This document shows, in pieces, positions 45,851-58,125 of a stretch of 64,000 bases of DNA. The notes under the pieces are model-generated. The model did no database searches. It saw only the letters and a program-made list of their open reading frames with translations, and had not been told where the DNA came from. The DNA is from Homalodisca vitripennis (lineage: Eukaryota; Arthropoda; Insecta; Hemiptera; Cicadellidae). Position 1 is the first letter of the stretch; each line of letters opens with the position of its first letter. The stretch lies in assembly GCF_021130785.1 (NCBI RefSeq), contig NC_060214.1, positions 5,421,001-5,485,000 of the forward strand. Reading direction: 5' to 3'. Both the position numbers and the translations under genes were made by a program.

Positions 45851-47654
45851 TAAAACACAATTCTAAAGATTTGTTGAACGTATTAGGTTGCGGTTTGTGA
45901 TATAGAATATACAGGGAAAGAACTCTGTTAAGCTGTTGTTCGTTTACATATAAAACCTTCCGTATATATTAAAAATATGGTAAGACATGATTTAAGTAAT
46001 TTATAATAGAGAAAACTTTTTAATTTCCGTACAAATATTCAACATGAGGAAAATATCATCTAGCGATTTCAAGGATTTCAAGGTTATGTTTTTATACATT
46101 GCAAGTTGGATCTTACCTCTAGACCATCGTAAGTGGATTTTTATAAAATTAATTATTTTCAAAATTCTCCTGGAACACGTTACAAGTAATACTTACAATT
46201 AGGATTGCTCTGTTTAATTAGAAATGTGTATTGCTACAACAAATAGTTCTTTTAACTTTTACTTACGACTTTTTGTTCAAGTAAACTTATAAATCGCAAT
46301 TATTCCTAGTTTATACATAAATATTCAACTAAACTCCTTTCCTCCAAATAATCTTTAACTGCTGCAGTCGTAAAATTTTGCCGGCAGTGCAATATTTTTA
46401 TGAAGGTAAAGCAATCATTAAGATATTGCGGACATCAACTCAACCGTATAAAATATTTTAACCCTGCGAGCAACAGCTCATCTGTCGAGTGGTAATAGGA
46501 TATATACCGTATATCGTTACGTCTAATAACTTTTAATTTTATATACTATTAAATTTTATAGTTTTCTGCTTATTTTGAACAGTGTAGTTTTAAATTTAAT
46601 GCATTAAAGTGATTTTGTAACCAAATAGTGTTATTCCAACGTCTAAAAAGCCAACCTTACTTTTCATGGTGTTGGAATTAAAAATAGATTATTTTAAAAT
46701 AGACCTTAATAAGCACTAACGAATCAAATTATTGTGTTTCTCTAAAACCTAAAAAAGTCTCTGTATACAATTATAAATACACTCGTATAGTTTGCAACTT
46801 TTTAATTAATTAAATTTCTGGTAAACAAGCAAAGGTACTACAACGAATGTGTAATAAGTCACATATTACCAGTAACTTTGAACGTTGACCAAAATACGTT
46901 ATAATTCTGCTTAATCTATGAATAAATGTGTCATTAAAATTGCACATGATAGTTAGTAGACAGTTTGTTGACATGTTTATTAATTCACCTGTTTTGTCGT
47001 TTTTATCATGGTTGCATGTAACAACATAAATTATTTGCTAACGCTCAGCCAAATTGGTTCGATTGCCATGAACTAATATCAAACACAGTAACGCAGCTAT
47101 GGTTGGAACATTTGATTCTATGAGTTTTGACTTTAGCTCCAGTTTACCTTTATATTACGTGCAGCAAATTAAATAAACCGTCCTCCACACAAGCAATTCT
47201 TACGTGCAAGAAAATCTTCCAAACATTATATAGGTAAGGTGAGAAGGGATCGTTGAGTGAGGAAGACAGTCAATGTTGTGAACGTGTCAAAACGATGCGG
47301 GTGTTAAATTTTTTCGTTTTCGTCGCCGATTATTTTTAGATCCATTTAGACAAACATGATTCGAGTTTTAAGACATTTCCAACAGCATCAGGTTTTAGAC
47401 GGTGCATTAAGAGGAAGGTGAACTGGATCTAAACTCAACATACACATTGAATCAGCCCTTCCCACCATATCTGTGTTATGGAAGACTAGTTGCTCCATTG
47501 TGCTTTTGGATTGTGTCAGTCAACATCGTAGTGCTCTTAGTTGTGCACCTGATGAGACATGAAGATACTGGGTGCATTATTAAAATAATGACCATTTTCC
47601 GGAAAATATTAATTTATTCATTCGATTGATATAAATAGTGAAAATACTTCAAGA
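45851..47654. other. AT-rich sequence without recognised genes
   Basis: No gene or element ends recognised; the frame 47447-47629 has no motif. Confidence 0.4.
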
Positions 47655-48085
47655 TAGTCTACTCCTGCATCAGTACACCTGCGTAGACAATTCTGCCAGA
47701 CTTGGAAAGCACCCTGGAACTCCTCGACTAGAATGCCCCTCAGGAGCCTTATAACTTCAGCTCAGATGTTTCCCACCGACTCCCAGTGCTTTCCTCTCAG
47801 CTCTCTCTTCAGTAAGTGGAAAAAATATCACATAGAGCTATGTCAGGGCTGTAAGGAGGCTGGGGATCCACGGGGGTCTTGTTCTGGGTAGGGTAGATGC
47901 TAATGCCGAAGGACGTGTTTCTGGGGAAATTTCTGTAGTGTAGCTTGAAAATGGACGATTCCTAGAACGTCAAAGAAAACGAACAGCATTGTTTTGATAC
48001 GAGACTTGCTCATGTGCACTTTTTTGTGTTTGGGAGAGGATTCTGTGTGCAACTGGAAACCCTGCCTTTTGGATTCTGGATTTAA
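47655..48085 (-). pseudogene. Mariner transposase relic
   Basis: On the minus strand a frame contains SKSRIKTMLFVFFDVLGIVH, which matches the block around the first catalytic region of classical mariner transposases (variable-linker-KTML-FFD-GIVH). Further along the minus strand, across stops, come a PPYSPD-like phrase (CAGCCTCCTTACAGCCCTGA) and a phrase resembling the KLKRELRGKHW region. Both ends and the N-terminal third are missing. It abuts R unit 12, and a short part of its flank also precedes R unit 1, so the insertion may predate the duplication of these two units. Confidence 0.75.
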
Positions 48086-48655
48086 ATATGTTCTGATGCA
48101 GTTGTATAACTCACATTTCTGTCGAAGATGTGTGCTAGGGTTATTCAGGCAATGATTCACTCCGGCAGGGTGCACTGTCGATCTAGAAGTTTAGCTGAAA
48201 CTTTATTCTCCAAAACGATATAATATATTTGATCATGAAACAGAAATTTCATTAATATCAGTTACAAAGAGGAATTTTAATATTTAAATGTATTATAATC
48301 TAATCAGGCATTCCTAATACTGTACAATTATACATAACCCGTTATTACCTCTTGTAGTGTGAAAGAGAGATCTGGCGTGAATTTTAGTAACTAATACAAT
48401 GAGTTAAAACTTTTAGAACATATTTATGTCACCATTCTTGGAATAAAGTTTTAAATTATTATACTGTATTATTACAACTAAAATTAGTTACCATTTTTAT
48501 ATCTTAAATGAAAAGCATTGATTAATTTTAACTAATTACTGTTATCTTGCTTAATATAAGTGCTAGAAATATTGGTATAAAATGTTTCTCATAAACAGAT
48601 ATATCTATTTTTGATAAAGCTACATGAAAACCTCCAATATATTTTGAGTTCATTC
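48086..48655 (-). repeat. R unit 12, left part
   Basis: Closely matches 1690-2260 of unit 1, including GAAGATGTGTG, TTCTCCAAAACGATATA, AAAGAGAGATCTGGCGTGAA and GAACATATTTATGT. It is interrupted by a LINE fragment. Confidence 0.8.
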
Positions 48656-49110
48656 TACACCATGGTTCCTCAGAAACACGGTCGTCCTACGGTCTGCATG
48701 ACTACCCAGCCTGCATGACTTCATCACTGGCCAGGCGAGAGCCATGTATGCAGCAGCAGCTGAATCAACGTGGGATCACATCCGTGAGTGGGCAACCCGG
48801 GAAGCCGTCCATCCGTGGAAAATCCCACAACTAAAAGTAATATTAGACAACCCACCATAGAAGACTAAATGTACTAAACAAAAATCAACGACTCTCCACT
48901 TCACTTCACTTCCCAACCTACTACACTACTTTTCACCGACCTAAATAAAATCACACACTCAAAAATTCCCCACGACCCAACGCAAAAATAGCCCCTCTTG
49001 GGGCTGGACGTACTGATGATCAGTAGCCATTCTGCTTGTTGCAGAGACGCTACCACAGAAGGGACGAGAGTCCCAGCCTACCCGCTGCCTGCCTGCCTGC
49101 CTTTTTTTAC
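48656..49110 (+). mobile_element. Jockey-type LINE 3' fragment, second copy
   Basis: Matches 19020-19455 of the first copy, from the ORF2 C-terminus (CACGGTCGTCCTACGGTCTG, then GQARAMYAAAAESTWDH in translation) through CCCCTCTTGGGGCTGGACG to the end. It ends in GCTGCCTGCCTGCCTGCCT before a T run. It lies inside R unit 12, which continues on both sides. Confidence 0.9.
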
Positions 49111-49720
49111 TATGAAGTTTACTGATTAATGTAACCATATTCTCCCTGAACTCTTTTGGGTACTGAGAGGATTATACACAGCACCAAACATAAATTATTA
49201 GTTCTTACACAATACAAAACAAAGTATTTTATTGACTATAATAATTAATTTGTACTTCTATTAGCACTACAATAGAACTATTCTAGTGTTTTGTGCTGTA
49301 AATAATCGCTAAAACTAGGATATAAACTGCTCTGTGTAACGAGAAATAGTGAGTAAAACCTATGATTTATATTGAATTAAAGTAACTCATCCACATGTCC
49401 TGGTCCTGACCTGCTTCTAACCGTCACATCATGGTCCTGGTGCTACTTCCGGGGCTTGTTGTGAATTGCACGAAGTTAGAAAAATTGCAGCGACGTAACA
49501 CTTTAGGATTATTTTAAAACATTCAACTATACAAATGCTACATTTTTTCCATGGATATACAATAATATTGTATGTAAATTGTTGCTTCCGTTTCACCAGT
49601 CTCTTATATTGCTGACGTCACGACTACTACTGGCACTAAACAGATCGCTTGTTATCTGATTACCCATTTTACTGTGACAAACGTGTGAATAAAACATAGT
49701 TAGAAAGGTTATAATGAGAT
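49111..49720 (-). repeat. R unit 12, right part
   Basis: Matches 2290-2870 of unit 1: GGGTACTGAGAGGATTATAC near 49156, AGTAACTCATCCACATGTCC near 49381, GGGGCTTGTTGTGAATTG near 49452, CCATGGATATACAATAATA near 49549 and GCTGACGTCACGACTACTAC near 49612. Confidence 0.82.
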
Positions 49721-51874
49721 AGTTCCACATGTAAATTTATAATATTTATTTATGCTACATTATTAATGTGTGGATAATAATTTTTAATAATCTCCAAATA
49801 TGAACGATTTTTAAATATTTTTTTTATCGTTTGGGTCCTTCATAGAATAATATAGATGAAATAAATTTTACCGTATTATTCCTAATATTCACAGTACTTT
49901 AGGTAAACACTGGATTTAACGGATTTTATTCAATGTTACATAGTCTATAAGTGTTATAACTTAATTTAACCTATTCCCTAATCTGTGTTGAACATTCAAA
50001 ATAATGAGAATTGAAATTTTCATGTCTTAAAACCAGCTTTCAATTTAACTGTAACTATTATTACTTCTAATCTTCATAAAAATCTGGCATATTTGAGTAT
50101 AAGAGGTTAACATGCACAATATTTACCTTATAGAATAAACTTTTATGGGGCTGAACGAAATATTTGAGATAAGATAATAGTAGCTAAACTATACCTATAA
50201 AGATATAATAAAATTAACCCATAAACTATTTTGAACTTAGATTAAAACAGGCATATTCTATTGTGTACCATAATTGTTGTTAAAATAATAACAAGAACTC
50301 AACCATTCCGAAATATTTGGAAGAGGAAGAATCGTACCAAATTATTTAGGACATGAACGATACTGGACACATACTTAAAATTCCCATACTATCGTGGTTT
50401 TTTGAAAAATCTCTTCAATGGTGGATTAAAAAATTACAGGGGTAAAAATGTTTAAACTATTATCAAAGACATAACAAATCCGAAGCCAGCGGTACTCGAT
50501 GTGATCCATTATATGAATCGATTGTTTTCGAAGAACACAGTTTTAACTCTATTGCCTCTAAAATATACTATTTGTAAATAATTCTATTCCAAAACATGCA
50601 CATGTACCAATTAAAAAAATTAACGATCTTGCTATGCTGAAAATGGAAGGAAATAAATCTAATAATACATTTTACATTATGTTATATATTTTATTTTTCT
50701 AAAACTAAGAATACTTATTAATTCATGATTTAATCGCATACTTTTTAAACGGTAAATCAGGCATCTTTTAAATTTTATATAAAAGCATTTAATAATCTTA
50801 ATGCAAATGTCACAGAGATCAAATAACCTTGATGTGTTTATAAAATATATCTATATAGATAAATTAATGTTTGTCCTTTATACATTCAGAAACTATTTGA
50901 CCGATCATTACGAAAATTACTATTTATATGTATTTTTCCACGTAGAAGGTTTATATGCTATGCCCATTGATGTAACTCACCACCAGGAGGCGCTGCAGAA
51001 TATATAAGTTATCAAAGCGCCTGCACATTGTAAACTACAATTACGAGATAGTTGTGTATAATAACCACACAGCTAGTCACTTAAAAAAAATTAATTCCTA
51101 TAAAAAAAATTTTTATAAATGTGATTAATATTCCTCAAAACCATCAAGCTCAACACATTTACTAAGCCCCATAAAATAAAAAATCACTAATCCTGTTATC
51201 TTTCTATTCCTAAATAAAAATCTTAAACATCGTCCAATGGTAGTTGATAACCTAATCTGCAATAAGATTGTGTCAATCACACATTCTTGTAAATTAATGC
51301 TATTCCATCTCTTTATGGGTTATAGTTAGGTTTTTCTTTAGTTGTACTAAGTAATTGTAAAGTGTAGTTACTTATTATGTTTATGCTATGTTCTGTAACT
51401 AAGAACAACAATATCAAATTATAAAAATTAGTCTAGTATATTAGAGATAAAGCCCATCTATTTAACCATGTTTATGTGCAGTAAGAAAACCCGATGGTTG
51501 AGCCACATTCATACCCAGACAAATAAAATAAACTACCAGTTATTAGAAATAGTACCGCAATTGCTGTGTCCCGAAGTAGATATGACAGTAATTAAGTTTA
51601 GTAAATCGCTGGCCCTGTTGAAGTTCTTAAAGAAAATGTATTTAAATTGTAAATTTTAATCGTGTAAGCTTCTATATGCATAGAACATTCATTTTCATTG
51701 AAATATAATTATTTATATCTTTTAAACTCAAAATTTAAAATTTACAATTGACGCTAAATATTGCTTCATTTCCAAGAAGTCGGCGTTTCATCTATACATT
51801 TAGATACTTTGTAATGACTTTAGTTTATTACGTAAATATTTAACGCGGCGTCTTATAAAGAATTAAAATTATGA
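49721..51874. other. AT-rich sequence without recognised genes
   Basis: Two 60-70-codon frames (50801-51007, 51468-51659) have no motif. No element ends seen. Confidence 0.4.
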
Positions 51875-52235
51875 CACCTCTCGCTCTGTTTCAGCTCCTG
51901 CTCTCTTGGAGTTTCTGGGATCTTGGTGCTTCCGGTGCTTGGTAGCGCTTGATATTTGGAACCTAGACGCCTCTAAGATCTCTCAAATTTGAAAGGTGTT
52001 AGCTTCTGACAGTTCCCGATCCAGGGACTTTTTGGAAGTCTCTAGGATCTCCCGGCTAATGGCAGATCGTAAACTTTGTCGGATATTGGGAATTTTTAGA
52101 TTTTCATATAGTCCACAATGTTACTGCTATTAAAGAGAATTTTCATTGGATGTGGCTCATTCTTGGCTGTCTCACGAGCTCTCAGAGGTGACTGGGTGAT
52201 CACGAGTACCAAGCGTTCATGTTTAGAGGTCCTTA
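51875..52235. repeat. GC-richer dispersed repeat, copy 2
   Basis: Partner of 43055-43375 in the same orientation: CAGCTCCTGCTCTCTTGGAG, TCTCAAATTTGAAAGGTG, TTAGCTTCTGACAGTTCCCG, GATCTCCCGG and GGCTCATTCTTGGCTGTCTC. Confidence 0.75.
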
Positions 52236-53408
52236 GCCAAATACTACTCTGCTAACGGACTGGTTTTGTAACGTGTTGGCTCGAACACACGATTTTTTAA
52301 TGCTAAAACTGTAAAAACATCCATTCCAAGTCAATATAAAGTTCCAAAAGCCGTGCAGGCCTGCTTTCAAAAGTTAACACCTACTGCGTCTCCCAAGCCA
52401 CTAGATATGGAAAATATCTGTATACTGTATGTCAAAATGTGAATTTACCAATAGCCTCGTACTGGGAAAGGGAGAACCACCACACTGCAAAAAACAGGAC
52501 GACGATTCCTGAACGCTTGCTCTCGCAGGCTTGAGTTCATCTGATGAACAGATATAAAATTGATATAAACATTTCCCGAACGCTCAAAACATTTACAACT
52601 CGTTTGAAACGCTGTTTAGTGTCACACGCACTCATACTTTACACGAGTTATTATAATATATTGAGAGGCCATTATGATCATTTGAGTGGTACCTGATTGA
52701 AGTCGGAGTATTTGGTGATATATGAACTACTTTTTTTGGTCTTTGGATAGTAGTTTGAATCTAACGTATTTTACTAGTGCAAGTTATTTTACTGTTTATA
52801 CTTTGTTATTGGTGCTCAGGTGTATTTAGACTATATTTATATCATCAATTGAATTAGTGTGAGTGTATCTACCTATTAGTTCTTAAATTCTATTGTTTAA
52901 TCTTTGCATAATTTAATTAATTTTTCAACCCTATTTCACTTACCGTTGAGAGTGCAAACGGTTTCCAGCTGTCATCATCACTCAGCAAGTCATAGACACT
53001 AAAATTCAATCAACTGAATCCCAAGAGCCTGGCATGTTATTTATGCATGTAGCCTGTATATTTTAATTCGCTTCGCTTAGTATGGTTGTTTGACGAGTGT
53101 ATTATCTCGTTCCTTGTTGCTTCTCGCTGCTTTATAACATAGTTGTTACACAATGGCTGCTTAGCTTGGATTACTTGTGATTTACTCTTCAATTTATGCT
53201 TCATTACGTGTGTCCTGCTTGATTTTGTGATCTCAACTTAATTAATTTTGATCAGCTAATATTCTTCACATATACTATAGCAAATGCACTTTCATCGTTG
53301 GTGGATCGAGTAGCTATTGATGCTTTGTGTATTTTGCTCATCCCTGTCAAAGTTCATTTCTTAAGGCCTTTAGCGCATATTCTTCTGTTCAATTAACTAT
53401 ACTCCAAC
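52236..53408. other. Upstream region of the LINE, probably including its 5' UTR
   Basis: No open frame with motifs. The part nearest ORF1 is probably the LINE 5' UTR, but no target duplication was found, so the left end of the element is unknown. Confidence 0.4.
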
Positions 53409-54326
53409 ATGTCTTTATTGCCTGATGTGGCTGTCTGTTTGGTTTGTATGAAGGTAGTATTAGACACTGAGAAAGGGATTCAGTGTGAGAAGGAATGTGG
53501 TAGATGGTTTCACTCCCATTGCATGAATGTGATTGATACGGAGTATCGCAAGTTGGCCACTGATAATAAAGTTAAATGGTTTTGTAATAGGGTGGACTGT
53601 ACCAAGCCAAACCAGCATCCGCTCAACCAAATGTTTTCTCGGTTTGATGTGGTCGCTTCGCAAATGGCACTTGTTTTGACCAAATTGGATAACTTAAAGG
53701 ATGTTCCTGCGAACATTGGCGCCATTAAGGATGAACTTGCTTCAGTTAACGAAAAGTTAAACAATTTCGAGCCCCGCATTGCTGATATTGAGAAACGTGT
53801 GGAGACACTTGAGGACCATTTGAAGGATTTACAGACTGGCAATGAGTCCGGGGTCGGGATTGAGTCTGTGTTGGAGGAGATGTCTGATAGATCTCGTCGG
53901 TCTAGAAACATTATCATACATGATTTACCTGAAAGCAGTAGTAAAACGTTGGCTGTAAGAGTTGAGCACGACAATCAGCTTATTGCCGTCTTGATAAGCA
54001 AATTTTGTGCTAGCAAGGATATGACTTTTAAATCTTTCCGTATAGGAAAACCATCTGCTGTAAAGCCCAGACCTTTGAAAGTAGCATTAAATAGTTGCAA
54101 TGATGTCACCGACTTTGCCAAACACTTTGATCAATCTTCATTAGACGGCCTGGATTCTCGTCTCTCTGGAATTAGTTTCTCCCGGGACAGAACCCCTCAG
54201 GAAAGAAAGCATCTCTCTAATCTTAGGGCTGAGTTGAGGAGAAGAGAGGACGCTGGTGAGATTGGTCTCACAATCAAGTATACTCTCGGCATTCCTAAGA
54301 TAGTCAAACAGAGTCCAAAAAACTAG
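53409..54326 (+). CDS. LINE ORF1 protein with PHD finger and coiled coil (305 aa)
   Basis: ORF1 proteins bind element RNA and help form the particle. The N-terminus has a Cys/His cluster of PHD type (CLVC, CEKECGRWFHSHC, WFCNRVDC; residues about 11-65). Residues about 85-155 are heptad-like and charged, probably a coiled coil. After that SRRSRNIIIHDLPES (about 160) resembles the RNA-binding region start of L1-type ORF1 proteins, followed by a basic C-terminus. The ATG at 53409 is the first in frame and keeps the whole finger. The frame is intact. It ends SPKN and its stop directly follows an A_AAA_AAC heptamer, with ORF2 continuing in the -1 frame. Confidence 0.88.
   Translation: MSLLPDVAVCLVCMKVVLDTEKGIQCEKECGRWFHSHCMNVIDTEYRKLATDNKVKWFCNRVDCTKPNQHPLNQMFSRFDVVASQMALVLTKLDNLKDVPANIGAIKDELASVNEKLNNFEPRIADIEKRVETLEDHLKDLQTGNESGVGIESVLEEMSDRSRRSRNIIIHDLPESSSKTLAVRVEHDNQLIAVLISKFCASKDMTFKSFRIGKPSAVKPRPLKVALNSCNDVTDFAKHFDQSSLDGLDSRLSGISFSRDRTPQERKHLSNLRAELRRREDAGEIGLTIKYTLGIPKIVKQSPKN
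54317..54326 (+). promoter_or_regulatory. Putative -1 frameshift site between LINE ORF1 and ORF2
   Basis: The bases are A_AAA_AAC in the ORF1 frame followed immediately by TAG; the ORF2 frame is open in -1 from 54323. The 12-base context CCAAAAAACTAG is identical to the gypsy gag/pol junction. I do not see an obvious downstream stem-loop by eye. Reinitiation after the stop is an alternative, but the next ATG in the ORF2 frame lies well inside the endonuclease. Confidence 0.65.
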
Positions 54327-57158
54327 CTAACTCTCGGATATCTCATCTCACGGTATATTACCAAAATGTTAATGGTCTCCGTACCAAATTAAATGACCTC
54401 TGTAAAGCGGCAGCTACATGCATCTATGATATACTGGTTTTCACAGAGACAAACTTAAATTCTGATATTCATAGCTCCGAATTGGGTCTTGATGATTTTA
54501 ATGTGTATCGCCACGACAGATCTTCTCATACTAGTTATAAAGAAAGTGGAGGTGGGGTTCTAGTGGCCACCAGGACATATCTGGGATCTAATGTTATACA
54601 TACTTCTGTAGAAGATATTGAATGCATCCTTTTGTCTGTTAAGGCCAATAATTTAGATTTACCTATACTGATTGGAGGAGTCTATATTCCACCACAACAG
54701 CCCGCTGTCACCTACTCCCGCTACTGCAATGCAGTCGATGAAGTTTTTTCAGATGGTGCTACTTTTTGCCACAGTTTGTTGCTGGGGGACTTCAACTTGC
54801 CGGATGTGGATTGGGCTCGAATTGATCCTCTCGCTTCTAATGGAGCTGCTTCCTATATTATTGAAATGGCAGCCACTTATAGTTTAACCCAGATAAATGC
54901 TGTGCTCAATCTGCGCGGGGTGTTGTTGGATCTCATATTTGGCTCTGATCCCTCTGTTTTGGTTACTGCTGCCCTTGATCATCTATTGCCTATTGAACCT
55001 GCTCACCCGGCTATTTGTTGTGAAATACCTTCTCCCCAAATGACTGTCGATGACCAACGTGTAGTCTACAATTTTATTAAATGTAATGTGGGTGAAATTG
55101 CTCGAAGATTGCATTATTTACTTGGAACTGTTCAATATGACCTGCCTGATGTTTCTGATTTCTTCAATGATCTGTTGGACAAGATTCGGAGTATTGTGAT
55201 TGAAAACACACCTACTAGGAAGGTTGGCAAATCAAGGTTTCCCATTTGGTTCACGGCCGAGTTGAAGAGGATGACAATTCTTAAGAAGACTGCTCACAAG
55301 CGATACAAGGTCACTAATCGACTTACAGATTACGAGGAATTTAGGCATGTACGCGCTCTCTGCAGGGACCTCAGCTCTGAATGTTATAGGGGTTATATTG
55401 CACATGTAAATGGTTCAATTCCCAGGAACATTAAGTCCTTTTGGAGCTTTGTCAATGGAACTTTGGGAAGTCATCGGACATCATCTGACTCATATACCCT
55501 TGGAGATCGTATGGCTTCAACTCCAATTACAGTTTGTGATCTTTTTGCCGACCATTTTTCTTCCGTATACTCTGCTTTCAAATGTAACTGTGCCACCATA
55601 TAGTTTTGATATACATACAAACTTATCTTCTTGTGTGTTTGAAGTTGATGAAGTTAAACGAAAGCTTGATTTACTGGATCCCTACAAGGGTACTGGCCCT
55701 GATGATATACCTCCTCTAATTCTCAAGAGATGCAGTGATATTCTTGCTCCCCAGCTAACCGTTATCTTTAATAAGTTTCTACTCGAAGGTGCTTTTCCGG
55801 ATAGACTCAAGTCCAGCTTTGTGGTTCCTATACACAAGTCCTCAAATATTGAGGATGTCCGAAACTACCGCCCAGTTGTCATACAGCCTGCACTTGGGAA
55901 GCTGTTTGAATCACTTGTACTGGATCGCATTGGATTTTCCTTTCGCCACATTCTTACATCTGCGCAGCATGGTTTTTCAGCCGGAAGATCAACTACTACT
56001 AACCTTGCATTGTATGAAAGCTTTATCATCGCAGCTTTTGGAGATGGAATGCAGGTTGACACCGGTTATATTGACTTCTCCAAGGCGTTCGACACTGTGA
56101 GTCATCCGCATCTTCTCGCCAAACTTAACGCTTATGGTATCACTGGCAATCTTCTACAATGGTTTCAATCATACCTGGCAGACCGTAGTCTTTCTGTGAA
56201 GTTTTTGGGTGCCACTTCTCGGCCTTTTTATGCTACATCGGGGGTGCCTCAGGGATCTCATTTGGGCCCATTCTTGTTTACTGTATTTCTCAATGACTTG
56301 GTGGATGTTATCAACGTAAGATGCTTACTTTTCGCTGATGATATTAAGGTTTTTTGTCCTATTTCATCCATTGAGGATTGCCATCTGTTACAACGTAACT
56401 TTAAGAGAATCGAAGAGTGGTGCCTACTCAACGGAATGAGACTGAATGCCGAGAAGTGTGCTATTGTAACATTTCACAGGAACTCCAAGCCTTTGATGTT
56501 TGATTACTGTCTAAGCAACACTACACTTTGCCGTAAGTCTTACATTAGAGACCTTGGAATTGGGTTGTCTTCGGACCTAAGCCCTGAATTACACATAGAC
56601 ATAATCACCAGGAAGGCTGCTAAGATGTTGGGGTTTATCATAAGGACTTCTAGAAGCGGTCTTAGTGTTGAGGCGATGAAGATAGCATACACAGCGCTAG
56701 TTAGATCTGTGTTGGAGTACGGCTGTGTTGTGTGGTGTCCCTACCAACTTGGACATATTCAGCGACTCCAGAGCATACAAGATCGCTTTGTTAGAATAAT
56801 TGGTACCAAGCTGGGATACAACTACAGTGAAGTTCCCTTGGAGTTGGTAGCGGATCAATTGGGGCTGGCTCCATTATATGCGAGAAGGAGACTGCATGAC
56901 CTGGTGTTTCTACAGAAGATCCTCACTGGAGATATCGATTGCTCGGAGTTACTCCACCTCATCAATATCAGAGTACCTGGTAGAACTCGCTCTCTGGACA
57001 TCTTCTGTGTACAGCATTGCTCCACCAACTATGAATTTCACAGTGTCATCCCCAGATTACACCGGCTTGGTAACCTAATCTGCCATCACCACGACTTTTT
57101 TTGCAATAGTGTGTCATCGCTGAAAAGGATATTTTTATTATTGGGCTACACTATGTAA
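54323..57158 (+). pseudogene. LINE ORF2: endonuclease plus reverse transcriptase, one frame break
   Basis: The endonuclease (54350-55060) shows VYYQNVNGLRTK, FTETNLNSD, GGVYIPPQQ and LLGDFNLPDVDW; the final catalytic motif reads LDHLLP where SDH is usual. A linker leads to the RT with DDIPPLILKRC, NYRPVVIQPALGKLFESL, HGFSAGRSTTTNL, IDFSKAFDTVSH, SGVPQGSHLGPFLF and the catalytic LLFADDIKVF near 56330, then a thumb and C-terminal region with a His/Cys-containing segment. The frame changes once near 55575-55600, between 54323-55603 and the RT frame ending at 57158. Otherwise the gene is open, so the copy is fairly young. The enzyme nicks DNA and primes reverse transcription at the nick. Confidence 0.88.
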
Positions 57159-57367
57159 GCATTATCTGATACTGGATAGTTAGAGCATTGTTATACTAGT
57201 TCGTTTTATAGCTCTTTTGTATTTTATCGTTGAATTGTACTAGTTACTGTATTTGTTGATTATTGCCCTACTATATTTCGTAAATAGTTATTGCACCTTG
57301 CCGATTTTGCAGTTATTTTCAATGTGTTTTTCTATGTAGATATTATTGTTATTTATTATTTAATATA

Positions 57368-57656
57368 CAGGGTGGAAAAAAAAGTATGGAAACGCTTTCA
57401 CTAATTTTGTATGGCTTCACTTATACAAATTAAATTTTGTACATCACCACTTGTATTAAGAACCTAGTTTTTTTGAGACCAGTGGGGACATTTTATCTTT
57501 TCAGGGGGACGGCCCGTGAGGAGTCGGACGAAAATCTTAAATGTAAGCATAGGCCGAGTTTGGTATCAAATTAAAGGTCTAGTAAAGAGAAACTCATTAC
57601 CGCAAACCGCACTTAAAAAGGTTGACCCTATCCAGAGTACGGGCCGTATGAATTTC
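57368..57656 (+). repeat. Left inverted repeat of the mariner-type element
   Basis: Inverted match to 59356-59644 with few differences, including GACCCTATCCAGAGTACGGG versus a one-base variant on the other side. Confidence 0.92.
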
Positions 57657-58125
57657 ATGACAAAGAAATTTAGTAATTTTGTCTTGTGAAGTAACTAATT
57701 TACTTTCAGTAGTATGTTTTTATGTCGGTTATGTAAATTTGAAAAACAATTTCCAACAAAAAATATTTTTTTTACCTCTACATTTTGTTGGATAACAGTA
57801 AAATAGGGGTTTTTTCCTGTCTTGTCTTCAAGAAACTGAGAGTATTCAATAATACCACCGTAACTCCTTATTAACATGAGGTCAAGGGTCCCAGTCCCTC
57901 CAGCTCTTTTATCTCAGGCAAACATAAACTGGTTTAGGCAATACAAACAGTACTGTCACATCAAAACTCCACAGTTTTGTAATTTTAACATCAACTTGGT
58001 TTTTAGTCTACGTTATAATTTCGTCCACGTAAGTTAAAGTTTTAAGTCTTCACTAGAAGGTACTGCGATAGTTATAAATTTTTTTACTTAAGTGTTTACA
58101 TTTTATTCTACTAGTTTTAAAAGCA

